DNA of 64,000 nucleotides from Haliclystus octoradiatus. Taxonomy: Eukaryota; Cnidaria; Staurozoa; Stauromedusae; Haliclystidae. The notes beneath the pieces were generated by a model. It saw nothing but the letters and a program-made list of their open reading frames with translations, was not told the origin of the DNA and searched no databases. Made by a program: the position numbers and the translations under genes. Position 1 is the stretch's first letter, and each line of letters starts with the position of its first letter. Below, piece by piece: positions 47,201 through 62,200 of this stretch. The DNA lies in assembly GCA_916610825.1 (NCBI GenBank), contig OU744448.1:9224650-9288649 (forward strand), read 5' to 3'.

Positions 47201-50200
47201 AAATGAAGACATGAAGAAGAAATTCAGCCTGACAAAAAATCTGAAGGTTAGATAATACTTCAGAATTAATATTCTAGACATTGCTATAGTGACCACTGAA
47301 GACAGATGGTTTGATTGTAATAGTCACCCGCATATAATGGACAGTTTATCTATCTCTCATAGAATGCTGCTATATACAGGTTTCACTGTAACACATACAT
47401 ACTGATTTTTTCACATAACCCCTGAGAGAAACAATTCAGGAGTTCGTGAACAGTTTATGAACAGTTCATGAACGTTAAATGGCCTCAAGTTTCATGAACT
47501 GTTCATGAACTGTTTTGTGAGGGTTCATGAACAGTTCATTAACAGTTCATAAAAATTGGGACCATTTTACGTTCTTGAACTGTTCATTGACTCCTAAACT
47601 GTTTTTTGCAGGGGAAGAATTTACGGTTGTATAGTGTATATGACTTTGAGGTTTTTTAAGTGTTGACTGGGCCATGAATTACTATGACATGTATTTCCTC
47701 TCAGTCTATTTCAGGTCCACCACATCCACCATCTGCGCCAACCCTTCCATCATTTCAAACTGTTGCTGGTGGTAGACTTCCCTTTGTTGTTGTTAATAAA
47801 ACAGAAACTGAGGAAAATGACAACACTAACGACCATGTATTTTCACCTGTTCATGTTAGCATTGAGGAAAGGTAAGAATTCAATCATTAATTTTTATTTT
47901 TAATAACAAGATTCAATGGCAACAGATTGTTATTCATAGTCACTACGTGTTAATGTTTTTAACATCAACAGGTGGTTTTAAAATTGATTTTATTTAGAGT
48001 TCTGCATTTATATGATTAAAACATTTATAAATTTCTTGTAGTTAAATTAAATTTCACTGAGGTTAAACACTATCTTCGGATCCCGTTGCTTAGCTCTTTT
48101 GTTAACTGGCACAAAGTCTACTTGTAGACAAGCAATCTGCCTTGCTGCTGAATTGAGCACATGTAACAGCATGACCCTGTTAGTTCCTACTTCCTAGGAC
48201 CCTAGATTAAGCCACTTATCAGTGCAGTTCGGGACTATATCTCTTTCGTTGCTTCAACACGCCGCTGAATGGTTTAGGAAAGTTAATGAGGAGTTTATGC
48301 TTGTCGAGTGATTTGTTTGATCTCTGACTTTATTTATCCTATGATCTGTTATGTCAAAGCCATTCATCTCATCAAATGATGTCTAGTTTGTATATTGACA
48401 CAATTTTAATGCTGTTGCTATTGTTATTTGTTGATATGGTTAATTTATTTGCTGCTGATATTTTACGCTGTTTATTATTTACTTTTCCCCCTCCCTTCCC
48501 ATCCCTTGTTGGTTGACAAAGGTAAGTATAACTAGAAATGCCACTGACTTAGCAGTGTGACTGGAGCTTGGTTGGTGGTGTCAGGTCTGCTATTGGTCAA
48601 CTAGCTATTGTGTTTTGCTGCCAACCTCCCACCAACCAAGCACCTAGGCCAAATTATTGTGATGTTAAGGATTTGAGATAAAGGGTTTCAATATAAATAT
48701 TGAACTGGAAATAAAATTAATTTTAAAACACCTGATGATGATGTTAGCAACATTGAAACAAAGTGACTATGAATAAAATCTGTTGCCATGGAATTTTGTT
48801 ATATGTGTAAAATAAAGTGTGTAAGCCAGCGGCTTCTTATCATTTATTATTTTATCAGTTGATTGATAGTACCTACTAGGGGTTCTTCTTAAAAATTTGC
48901 ATTTTTGATATTTCAAATATTTAGTTGTGCAATATTTCTCTCATTTTATTCACTTAGTGCAACGCTTTCTTCTGGGAATAATACCATACGTATTTCTATG
49001 AAGTTGCATCAACATATTAATCTTACAGTCACTCCATTGTTTGCAAAAGCAATTGAAAGGTAAGTGCTTCAGTGGATATTTATTTCTGTTTTGATTAATC
49101 AAATTTTAGACCCATTTCCTTTTAATTATATAATACATGCAAAAGCTATTGCTTGATGGTGCATTTTCTAATCACAATCTCATCACAAACACTTTTCATG
49201 TAGATTGATACAGATTATCAAATTCAATAATTATTCTCAGTGGAGATAAATCATCAGTTTGCGAACAGTTGATTAACAATTTGTCAAGTCTAAAAGCATT
49301 TCTTTTCAGGTTCAATAACATCCATAAAAAATTACGAACAGTTATTGAACAGTTTGTCAATCAATTCATGAATATAAATTTGCCAACTTTTCACAAACAT
49401 TTCATGAACAGTTTGGCAATTTGACGTTCATAATCTCATGAATTTATTTATTCACAAAGAATGTTTTAATAACTTTTTATGGACTGGTCATGTCTTATGA
49501 TTGTTCTTCGTTTTGTATCAAATGAACCACCATACCTTTACCTTTGTATATATAGTATTACTTTTATATTCTATCTATAGATACACTAAAAGCTTACTAA
49601 ACCAAAGAACTCTTCAACATCCTGCCTACATCATTGATTCTATCCATATGTCATGCATATCGTCATCCAAAAATGAATACAATAAATGTAGAGCGTTATC
49701 AGAATTACAAAGATGTAATGGCAATGCAAAGCTAGTCGAAGTCCATTTTCCTACTGTAGCAACAGTCTTCAATGCATCAATACCGCAAGTAAATTTTGTT
49801 ATGTTTCAATTATCTGATGATTTTACTCGTCATACTGATAATCAGATTTTTACAAATCATCAATTTGAAATGTCAAATAGTGATATCAGTGAATCATCTT
49901 GTAAAGGATTTCTTGCTGGTCGTTTAATGAAAACATCAATTGATGTAATTTTAGATGGTAGTGATACATCGTTATTCAATGCAAAGGTATCATTTATGCA
50001 ACGTGGGTATTGTACTGAAGATAATGCAACCGATTTATGGAATTCAAAACAAAGAGATGTGAATACGTCTGGTGTTGTTGTTAAAAGTAAAAGCCTGGAA
50101 GTTCAGATTCAGCGTCTACTTTCCACAAACATGCCTTCGGATGGCCATACATCAATACCAAGTCGTAAAAGTGCAGTTGGTTTCTGTGTAATGCGCGGAG

Positions 50201-53200
50201 AAGATGTTGACATTGATGATATATCATTGATAGAACCACGTTCGAGTGACCCAATCGGGTTAATTGTTCTAGAATGTTCTGTAAATCAGATCTCATTTAG
50301 TGCCTTATCAAAGGATACACTTGAAAAGCTATTGATTTCTAAAAATACATCGGAATCGACAGGAAATTTTAGCAAGCAATCAAGTCGTGGTTCTCATGGT
50401 GATTCAAAGAGATTACATCATGAATATGGGAATCCGTTATTCTTCAAACAAATGAGTGTTGTTGAACCTCCAAAGTTTGTTGAACATAACGCTGATTTTA
50501 TTGAAGATGAAACACTAGAGCCATTGTTATTGTCTGAGGAAACAAGTTTTACTACAAAGACAATGTCTGAAAAACGTAAAATTTCTACAGCCAACAAGCA
50601 TCGATCTGTCAGTGGTGTGTCGGAAAGTCAAAAACCATTACAAAATAGATTTATTGAAATTCTGTCATCCTCAGATACAAATTTAAGTTTTGCTGATATA
50701 TGGCTTGATATAGCCACACCATCACAATTATGTCCACAAAAATCGATTGACGATAATGTTAATCTTGTATCAACTCTTGCACCAGCATGTATTTGTTGGT
50801 TAACTGTATCTGCTGATTTATCAAAGGCAATTAAAGCAACACTTGATGAGTACAATGTTTACAGGTCATCCGTACTGGCGTGTGGTATGAGTCAAGCTTT
50901 ACCAGAACCTGGAAGACTTCTGAAAAAGGTATGTTTTCCCACTAAGGTTTCATTCACCTGCCCATGCTATTTCGAACGGTTTTATCTGTGTTGCATTGTA
51001 TATGTTCTTATTATTATAAACCAGGTAGTATGTGTAGCCATAATTGTATCTTTAGTAAGTTTTCTTCAACCGCATTGTAGTTTATTATCATTACCGTGTC
51101 ACTATTGTCATAGCGTGTTTCTCCTGACTAATGCTCTTTAGTTAATTAATTTCAACTTGTATAGATCAGTAACATACAAAAACACATATCAGGCAGGGAA
51201 TAACCTTTCCTTCACAATAAAATTAAAGCGAAATCCCAAAATTGTGACACATTAAATGAACCTAGAAGTATGATGCACAACCATTGCATGTTATAAATTT
51301 CGTAGTAGCGGCATATCCAAGAAAAATGACATTGCTATACTTGGGCATATGAAATGTTATAAATTACACTTATGCTTTTTGTTGAGTAATTTCTAAAGTT
51401 TTAGGATAGTCATAAGTCCTAATATAGATACGTCTTCTATCTCATATCTTCACGGTCCTGTCAAAATATAGCGTTTTGTTGAAATTACAGTTTATGCCAA
51501 CTTCATTTCTTATACAAAAGTATTAGATTGTATATTCATTCTTTTACTAGCTATGAGTTACCCGCGGTTCTGGGTTAGATTGGGGAGATCCCTTGCAAAC
51601 AATAGCAGTTATGCGATACGAAAAGTAAAAAAACAAAAATAGAAAGAAAGTGATGTAAAAACACAGACAAAAGCATGGCCATTTGAATGATATTACTTTC
51701 ATACATTGGGATGGAGCATTTTGATAGTTATTAGGGTACATTCATTTGAAGCAACTTTATTTTATTTGTTAACATTTGATGCTGTTGGAAGTGTTATATT
51801 AATCAATATAATTTGTTTGCCCTATAACATTACAGCATAATATTACATCGAAGGCAACACCAGCATCTTGCTTCCTTCAAGAAGAATATTCTGGTCAGTT
51901 GATTTTTGTGTTACGACGTCATTTTACCAGCACTCGACTTGCAAAGCTATTCATTTCATTACAAGAAGATATTATTCCACCAAGAGACACAATTGATCAA
52001 GGTCTGTTAATCACAGTTCTCATATTTTTATGCACAACATTTCTTTTGATTAATAAACTTAATTTTGTTTTAGTATGAAAGGTAGCGACAACAAATCACA
52101 ATTAAATTTTTTCCAACGTTTTGACATTGCTGTTGTTATTATCAAGGTTAAAATAAATATTAAATGAAACTACAAGATATATATAGATAAAATTGTGCTA
52201 ATATTTCATATAATATTTCATTTAACCTTGATAATGACAACAGCAATGTCGAAACGTCGGAACAAATTTAATCGTGATTTTTGTCGTTATCTTTCACACT
52301 AAAATGTTTTTGGAAGAAACTTTAATGAATAATTTTGTTTTCATTGCATATTTCAGGTATTGATGCTTTGGCTAGACAATGGAAATGTGTTATTATTGGT
52401 GCAGAAACAAATGAAACTATGTTTGATTCAAAGCGTGTCATAGCCAATAAAAAGCATGTTGTTGGGCGTGGTATTTTAACTCAAAGAGATTTGGCATTTC
52501 TAATGCAAGATCCAACTGAAGAAAAAGGTACAGACCATCAAGAAGCAACTGATCAACCGACTTCACAGTTGTATGAAATTGGATTTGATGAAATTAAACT
52601 TGGCACTGCACCAACATCACCAGTTAGTCTCCCTGATACAGATTCCAGAATGTCATTACAAAAATTAAAAGCCATGAGTTCAACAAGCTTAAGTCACAGC
52701 CAAAGTGGCGGATCTGAGGTGGAAACTGATCGTTTATTACAAAGTCGTCAATCGAGAACCAGCGCAGTCTTATCACCAGATGGTAAAGATGATCTTTATC
52801 AGTTAATTTCTCAAAGTACAAGTCCAACTGCTCGAACAATCAGTCAGAATACCAGTCAACATTTGAACAAAAACGATGATGAAAATGGTATGTATGTTAT
52901 CATCATATGATAAAGTTCTTTGTTATTCATAATTTGATGTTTTAAGTAGCATGACATCAACAGATTTTAACACAGATTCGGATAGATGATGTTAAATGAG
53001 GAAGAATGATGAATAAAAATTAAGCTCACATAATTCAAATTCCAATTTATAAGTTTTAAATTATTTACTTTTTTAATCTCGAAACGACAGTTGATTTGAC
53101 AAATTCACTTACTATAGGAAAATGTCAAATTTCAGAAAGTCTCATCTCCTATCAGTTTTTATCGACTTAGTCAGACATGTTAGCACCTTTCAGGCACCTT

Positions 53201-56200
53201 TTTGCTGGAAATAAAACAGTATTAAGAAGTGCATGAAATATGAGTGCTTTTGGCTATTGGGAAACTGTTTTCTGTCAAAAAAGATTCAAAGACCTGACAC
53301 AAAAAGGAGGTGAACCATGATTGTCCATAAAACAACAAGTACATACTGAATGCCACACACCGTGAGCAATAATTGACACATATTGACAGAAAAAAGTATG
53401 TTTAACTACTGGGTAATCTTGCAGAATATGTTTGTTGTTTGTATCATTTGTAGTCACATATTTTGGGTTTTGTAAAACTCTAGTTATTGCTTTTTTTCCA
53501 ATCAATTTCATTGAAATTTATCAAGATATTGTGAATTTCAGACTATTTTAAAATTTCAATTCTCATGTCTGGGGTATTCAGTGGAACCTGCTCAAGTGCA
53601 ATTCAGATAAGTGAAATCCCCCCCTTCAATGCAACCTGACTTCAAAACTCTATTGACCATTTTGTAGTCATGTCTTTGTTAAATAATTTTGAATAAGTGC
53701 AAATTTGGATAACTGCAACAGAAATTGTTCACAATTTTGACTTATACTTAAGCGGTTACGCTGTATCACTATATCTGTTTTTTTGTATTGATAAGAAACG
53801 GCAACGAAGGGAGTTAGTCAAATGGCAGAACTGTTACGTTCATCATTACCTATGGTCAGTGTCCCAACAAGTGGCATGCAATTAGCTGAAGCAAGTAATG
53901 TCTTTGCAGCCATATTCAAATCAGTCAATCTGAAAAAAGCTCATAAATCGAAGCGCAATCGATCCAGTCGCTCAAAATTTTCATTCAATTTGAAGCAATT
54001 ACAAGTTCATCTCATCGATGCACAAGATGAGCCACATCGTAGTGTAAGCATTCCACGTATTCCATCAATACCTGCATTTGATCTAGTAAACCTAAATGCT
54101 TGTATAACATCCACAGCTAGTGATAAAAACCAAGACGAAACCGAATTATTTATAGGGATACAAAACCAACATAGCCCTTCTATTAATGAACAAAGTGATG
54201 GCTTAATCAGTATTGATTGTGTATCTCAAAAATTTAATATTGCTAGTATACGCCTTTTGACACAAATTGTCGAAACAACTTTAGCTATTGTTTCTGAGAA
54301 AAAATATGCCTCAAGTTTACATTATTTGGAACAACTCAACACTCAAGACTTTGCATCAAATGAAACCGATGCTGTTGATGGGGTTACTGTTGTTGAATCA
54401 CCTCGGGATGTTAAAAGCTGGAAAACCATGTACAATGTATTGAATTTGTACAGAACATTACCATCGTTTGGACGCGCATATGTAGAAGAGACTCGTCGTC
54501 GTGCCAAAAAGTCTCAAGCAAAAGGTAAATTCTTATAACTGTGTTGATTTAATTAATACAGTATTGTACAGTGTAGCCTTCATTGATTCTATTTTGCTGT
54601 GTTGTACAGTATAGTATTGATTCTATTTTGCTATGATTCAATATTATCATAGCTGAGTTTTTTCGTGCAATTTTCAAAAAGTTGCCTGTTGGGTACATAC
54701 AGTATGTGTGCTCCATGTATTAGCTGTTATTACCATCTGCTTCTCCTATTTAAGCCAACTACTTGTTTTCAGCAAAGCCTTCTAATTACAAAAGTTGGGA
54801 CACACAGTTTCCGGCCCGCCATTTTAGGTCTTTTAAAAATGAGGTTGCAATATTGTGATCTAGACTGAGCAGATTTTGGTAGTGTGTATGTAGTGGAACA
54901 TTTTAATGTTTATGTTTCTCTTATTTTTGCGCTGTGTAGTTCTATAAGATAAAATCATGCAAATGGCTTCCATATAATCATGTATCTGGCATCTGCCAAT
55001 GTCTCACTCTGTTGGAGTACATAACCTATCTGAACAACTTTCTCTCTCATTAACCCTTCTTAATGTTTGTTAAAATTTCAAATTTATGTTTGGTTAATAT
55101 ACTTCACTTGTTTTCGTGTGCCGGAACTCTTTCTATCTATCTCTAACAGCTGAACCAAGTACTTCAGATTGAGCAATCGGCAGTCTCACAATCATGATAA
55201 CTAGCTTATTTCAACCATTGTTCACACATATATTAAAACAGTGAGCTATCTTATTTGCAACCCAAGTTGTCTAAATGATAACTAATATTCTAATTATATA
55301 TACGGGTAATCATTAATGCGACAGTCTTTTGTTTACAGTTTTGCCCCGGGTTCCTGCTTCTGCGACTCTACTTAAAGACCTGCCAACCTGCTATGCTAAT
55401 GTGTTCAAGGTTCAGAAACGTTAAGTTGTCCCAAATTCTCATGAACTGTTCATGACCTGTCCGTTAGAGTTCATGAACTCTTCATCAACTCTTCATGATT
55501 CCTGGACTGTAATTTCAGGGGAAGTCTTATATAGTTTATGTAATTACTAGATTTAATTGAGGTCATTACATGTTTAAAGTAGCCTTTGAAGTTTTGAGCA
55601 TTGTATGTTTTAATGGTTAGATGTCAAGTTAAATAAAAAATCTTTTTTTTTTTAAATGCAATTTATAATTGATTTCCAAATGTTCTTCTTCAGACAAATC
55701 AAAGCGCAGAACTGGAGAACATGAAGTTCGTATCACAATTGTTGATGAAGTTGACGGCTCAGCTGTTACAGACAGTCCACATCAGAGTAAAATTGAACCA
55801 GAAACAGTAAAGGCTAAAACAGTGGAAAGAAGTTCTTTAAATAAAGTATGTTTTGTATTTTTGATCAAGAAAGCTAATCTTCATGGTACAGTTGGCGGTT
55901 TAAGTTTGGCAGGTGAATTGAAAGATCTATCTACATCATTTGTGAAAAGAAAGACTGTGAACCACACAGATGTAACAGAGCCAAATGGTATGTTCATGTG
56001 ATTATGTGTACTTTTGAAGTGATTCCTTAATCTCTAGAATTTAGAGTTAAACTCGGTCATGTAATGTAATCATTTGGTCTTGGTGCTTGCTTGGTGGCAG
56101 TTCACTGGGTAACTCTATGTGAATCTATAAGCGAACATGTCCCTACCAAACCAAGCACCTGTTATTAGTTAATGTTGGAGAATGGGTGGGGACTTAACTT

Positions 56201-59200
56201 TTCCTTCTGATCTCCCTAATTGTCCACCACGCAGATGTAATAGAACCAAACGGTATGTTCATTTAGTATTGTGTACTTGCACAGTTAGTACTGTGTACTT
56301 GCACAGTTAGTACTGTGCACTTGCACAGTGATTCTTTAATCTTTAAAATCTTAGAGAAAATAAGCATTGCAAGCATTAGAGATATAATGTGCTCTACCCT
56401 TAGCTCAACACCACAAGTCATTTATTTGCAAAAGGCATTTTCAAGACGCGCTGCTGTATTGGTGTTTCTTTGGCAAGTGCTACTTCTGCTGTTTTAAGTT
56501 TCTAATAACTTTTAATTGTGTTATGATATCAACTTTACATGAGATTAACACGCTGCAGTTTATACTGAATTGTTTGTTTCTATGATCTTGTAGATGCTCT
56601 GTCAGTGTTATCTATCTCGAGCCATTTGCATGGCTGTGACATCAACCTTAGTGAGACAAGTCGAACGCCTGCAAAGTAAGAACTCAGATTAACTGCTTTT
56701 AATATAAACAATTTTTCTTGTAATCCAAATATCTTAATTAGTCTGCTAGTCGGCAAAGGTTTCAATCTTTTCGCTTATTTTAATAATCTTGTTGTTAAAT
56801 ATAATGACTGTAAGATAATGTATTATGATTCCATAAGAGCCGACGCCTTAGGTAGATAGTAGAGCATCGGGGTCTGATTATTCTCATTGTCACACGAAAT
56901 AACGAGTTTGATAATTGTTTTATCATTCATCACATTAACTATGCAAGGAAACTAAAATTTAAACATAGAAAAACTGGTTTAGTATTTTGTATCTGTTTCA
57001 TTTTTTCCTTACAAGCTATAAGGCTAAACGCTGCAATAGATTGTGAGAAACGCTGCTGTTATGTTTAGTTGTCCCTGATGTGATTTTTGTATCCCTTTCT
57101 ATCCTACAAATTCTATAATTCTACTTCAGATAAGTTAACAAATCTTTCATGTATTGGAATCTGCTGTTTTCATATTAGTAAGCAAACCCAAAAAATTCTA
57201 AACAAATTCCACGCCAGGAAACCAATGTGATGATTGATGTTGATGTAGGGATAGTAGGTCAGATCGAGGCTATCATTCCATCATGACGTCGCATTGAACC
57301 TATTATAACAAGTTATTCTGTTACAGTGTCGAACATTAGGAATTATCTACATTTTTGTAGTTAAGATCATAATGGAGTTCAAAATCTGGATTAGTAATAA
57401 TGGTCACATGTACATGAGTACATTTACAGGCAAATACAAACATGTGTGCGAAGGCGATGAATCAAACCCCAGCCCCCAGTACCAAACGCAAACACTCAGC
57501 CTGTCACAGAGCTACCATTTGACCTTAATCTACAGGATTTATTTAACTTACTAACATGGCCGCTATATAGAAGTAAGGTGGTTATTATAACAGATAAGAC
57601 TATATTTCTTATTATGGTATATAACATTGGTATTTCTTTTTTTGTATGTTAGGCCTATAATTGAATGCATGATATCCACCAGTCATGTTCTTTACTCAGA
57701 AAAATCATCCAATCAGGATCCTCAGCAAACCTTGACTGTCAATGTTGGACCAATCAAATTTCATATCCCACAACACCCAGGGATCATGCGTAGTGTAACA
57801 TCAAGATTTTCAAAGCAATTACAACCACATTTTGTTGAATTAGACAACTATAGGAAATCTAAAAAGTAAGAACCTGTCTGCCTTATGAGGGATCATTTGA
57901 TTTAAGGTTGTTTTGATGTAATATTTTCACAAGGCAAGTACTGTAAGTCACCCTTCTGTCAAAGGTAAATTATCCATCTATTCAAATGATGTTTTCATAA
58001 CATTTTCAGTTTTCCAGCATATAGCATTCACATTTCACAACTTTATTTAAAATACAAATTCCTCATGTCCATATTAGGACTTTCACAGATTTGTGTTTTT
58101 TCCCTCGGCAATAGCTATGTCATCTGTCTTTTTCTGCACAAATTGTTTTATCTGTCACTTGAGATGCCATAGCTGTAGAACGTCTATCCCCTGTGAAAAA
58201 ATCCATGAACTTCATGAACAGTTCATGCACAGTTCATGAACTTTTTTCCACAGGGGATCTTCCTTTTCGAAACATCTAATGGTGTTTGGATGTTACAATG
58301 TAACATTTTGCATGTTACCATTATGTTGACATTTGACGATTAGAATTTCAAAATGTTTGAAAATAAAGCCTTGAAAACCCAGTTAAAAATCATATCAGCC
58401 GCTATCATAGCAACATTTGTCCAGCAGATGTGGTTGTGTATCAGGTATATGTTGATGTTTGACGAGATACTCAGAAGAACAGTGTACGTCAGCGACATCA
58501 AGAGCATGTCCTGTGAAAAGATTTAGATTATTACTGTTACTGATACTGTTTATGCATACTTATCAGTGTTTTTGAATAAATGAAGATGATGATGATGATT
58601 ATATCATTAGCTAAAATGTAGATAATAGTTATTAATGCTAGGACAGACTATTTACCTCCTGGGGCAGAGTATTTGGTCTACGCATCCCCACAAAGTCCAG
58701 AAACAATACTCACTGCGCATCCATATCCAGAAGTCGATAATGAGATTTATTACATTATCATTCTTACCTCCACCATTGACTCAGTTTGCGTAAATGATTT
58801 GCATATCTGATCTCCTTATTAAACAAACTTAATGTTGTTAATATGTATTGCTTATTCTCAGGTTGCTTCAAACCGAAAAAATTCCCAGAGTATCAGATAT
58901 CAACAATGGAAATAACTTTATCGGTACAAATTCTGCCGAAAAACCAAGCTTTCCATTATCATTTCGTGTTTATTCAAGAGGCGTATTTGTGAGTGCTGCT
59001 CTCCTTCCATCATTACATGCAGAGTACAGGGTAAGATATTCATAAGCTAACAGCTCCTCTTCGCTATGCTCTAGATTCTATGATAGTCATTTGTGGCATT
59101 ATCAAGGATGGCATTAGATAGGTAAAGAGGGAGTATAGCCCCCTTGTTAGGGAAGAAGAGTTTGATTGTTAAGGACAGTTTTGATACTTTTTCAAACATT

Positions 59201-62200
59201 TTGGAAACATTTCCTATAAATAGTGTCCTCAAAATCCTGCTTCCACCCCTGGTCATTGTGGTGATGCCTTATTTTTCTCAAACAACAGCACTAATGATTG
59301 GATATGTCTTTTCAAGGGAACGATTCAACAGGATACTCTCCTAATTCCATTAATCAAACATCCAAGAGGATATCTAGCATAAATAGTAAAGTGATTGAGA
59401 TAATATCTTTTTACCGGAGGCGCCTGTACCACTCTTCGATTTCTGGGCAAGTTGCTTTTTTGGCTAAGAGCAATGATTGTAAATACTGTAAAAATAAATT
59501 GATAGACCTATTTCAACATATGTCATGGCAAATTGGCTTTGATAGTCAATGCGTTGCAGCTACTCACAATGCAATTGTCACTTGACCGATCCATCCACAA
59601 TCATAAAATGGTGGTACTCATTTGATGTGTTGCATTAACTCAAAGTCAAGACGAAGTTGACCTTCAGCAAAGACCAGATATGATCAGATCTGAAGTTCGG
59701 CTGCGTGCTGCCATCTGAGCTCACCCCATGATTTTGGCATATCTGCATGAATAAAAAGTTCAAGATGCTTGAATCAATGGATATGCTGATATAAACCCTT
59801 CACCTTAATATTACCATATATTTAGCCTAGGTGCTTGGTTTGTGTGAGGTGACCATAGTTACATGCAAAACATTAGCAGTTTAAAGGCAGACATGATACC
59901 ACCTACCAGCTCCAGTCACACTTCCAAGTCAGTTGAATGCCTAGCCTCCTAATTATACATACCAATTCTTTTCATTTGACATGGGAAGTGGTTGGGAAAA
60001 TCAGAAATGGGTGTTCTCGTAGAGCCTCAATGTGACGCAGCAAGGCATTTAAACAATCAAGCTCTAGCAAGGCAGCTTAGAAACACTAAGCATCCCACAT
60101 CTTTCAAGCATGGCAGCTGGTAGCAGTCAAGCATGGCAAATCAGTAGCTCAAGCGTTGTAGCTTGAAGCAGCAAGCTGGCAATCAAGGAATGATGGTAAC
60201 CACCCTATTCTATTAGGGATCTAGGAACAAGCAGAGTCAGAGGTTATTTTATATATCATACCATTCCATGCCTATCTCTCGCAATGAGCATGTGCCTTGA
60301 TTTGTACTCAATCCCTTACTGAATAAAATGATGCCTTTAGCAATGCATTCATACTGCTCCCACGCGGGCCCTCCTTTATAAGGATGATGGTTAAACTTTG
60401 CTAAAATCTAATTACATCTAACCCCATATAACCATCATGCTAGTGCAGTTGAATCTGGCAATAATGGTATGCTAGGGAGACAAACCATTTTACCGGTTTT
60501 GATAGAATCCATTGTTAGCGGTAAATATTTAGCAAAGTTTGACCGTAAATTACTCGGTGTCGGATTTTTTTGCCTTACTGCTATTGACAGATAACCGTTA
60601 AGGCCAAAACCATTATTGCTGGATTCTACTGTATACATGGAAATGGTTGAGTTCAAGTGAGCCGAGCAGAGAAGGGATTTCATTTATAAACCATGTAATA
60701 GCATACCTCTGAAAAAAAAATACAGTATAATATAATGTTGGATTAATTTTTATTTTTAATATCTTTTACTTTCATCATCCTTGTTATTTCAGATTAAGAA
60801 ATTAACATCAAATGGAGTGTATGAGAAAAGCAAATCGAGTTTTCACATTGAACTACCAACTCATGGGATATCGTTTGAAGCAAAGGTTATCTTAATAATA
60901 TCAATTTTATATCAAATCTTAGAAGCAATGTTTCTTAAATGCTTAGGGAGCATTCACAGTTTGATGACAACTAGCGATGGTGGAGGGGGTTTTGTGAGAA
61001 ATTGGTTGACGTCAATTGTTAATAGTCCTTTCTCGTATTGTTACCAATTTCTAATTATAGGAACATAACCAATTAATTTTTCTTCTATGTGAGCCTACAC
61101 ATATGGAATGTTCTTAACTCTTAAATTTTTTAGTATTTGCATCAACTCGTTGTCCAAGACAAGAACAAATATTTCTGATTTATTTGCATTCACTCTTTCA
61201 GAACCAATCATTGCAAATGCTTATGGCACCTATAACGTCAATTGAATTACCTTCTATCAATGTCAATGGTAAATGCGAGAATTATTTATCAAAAAGTACA
61301 GCTGATAAACTTAATTCATTTAACGAAACACTTGGTGATACAATGCAAATAGCTGTTGATATTGGAAAACTGGAACAAACAGTTACAACTGATTTGATGA
61401 ATAACATGATCTATCTGCAAAAAGGATTTGTGAAGGTAATTTATTACTTGCTTAGAGCTCAACGCCAACCAACACCCAGTTTGATTAAATGTTGATGTTT
61501 CATTCAAATATATGTTGCTTGTTGCTAATACAAGAGTTTAGATGTTGACAGTAATGTCAGGGTATGGCATTCAGAAAATAGGCAATTGATTGTATTGTCA
61601 TTTGTGCCAAAATAGCTTTGAAATGACTGAAATTAACAATCTTGCAATATACATCATTGTACAAACTGATGCATAGATAGAGATGAACAAACATTGAATG
61701 GAAGGCTTTCTATAACCCAGAGCTTTTCAGAGGTTGGCCCTCAACCTAAGAACATGGTAGAAAATAATAATGCTATAATATCAATTTGTAACCATTCTCT
61801 ATAACTTTTGTTTATATATTTTTTTTTATGTTTGCAATTGGACTAGACTCCTGAAATCCTGACTCCATGTTAATCAAATTTTCTCGCTTTGAATGTTATT
61901 TCTAATTCAGAGTCTAATGAAAGTATTGATCTAAAGTATGTACCTTGACAGAATATTCTCCCTACCGGCTTGAAGAGTCACTGATTGACTGACAGTGCTT
62001 TGTCTGGCAGCGTTGTAGTCAAACTGCAAAACCCAGTTAAACTCTAAACAGTGTTTGTTGTACTCCACTTGAGTTGTTCTCTGCTCAGCATTAAACTATT
62101 GGTATGTAAATAATACTTGGGTAGATTCAGCCTCAATGCATATTTTTGATCTATGATCTTCAGGAAGTCAACGAGGTAATTGAAAAATCAGAGAAAGAGG

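Noticed and set aside
48480..48534. Micro-exon ending acaaag before gtaagt
   Set aside because: No AG acceptor fits the required phase; the sequence runs into a MITE.
49501..49580. Upstream part of the open frame that continues into BLTP1 exon 26
   Set aside because: A clear acceptor ctatctatag at 49580 sets the phase required by exon 25; the preceding bases are intron.
50929..51141. Open frame continuing after BLTP1 exon 26
   Set aside because: The match to BLTP1 stops at LLKK next to donor gtatgt; the tail is hydrophobic intron translation and the next exon joins in phase.
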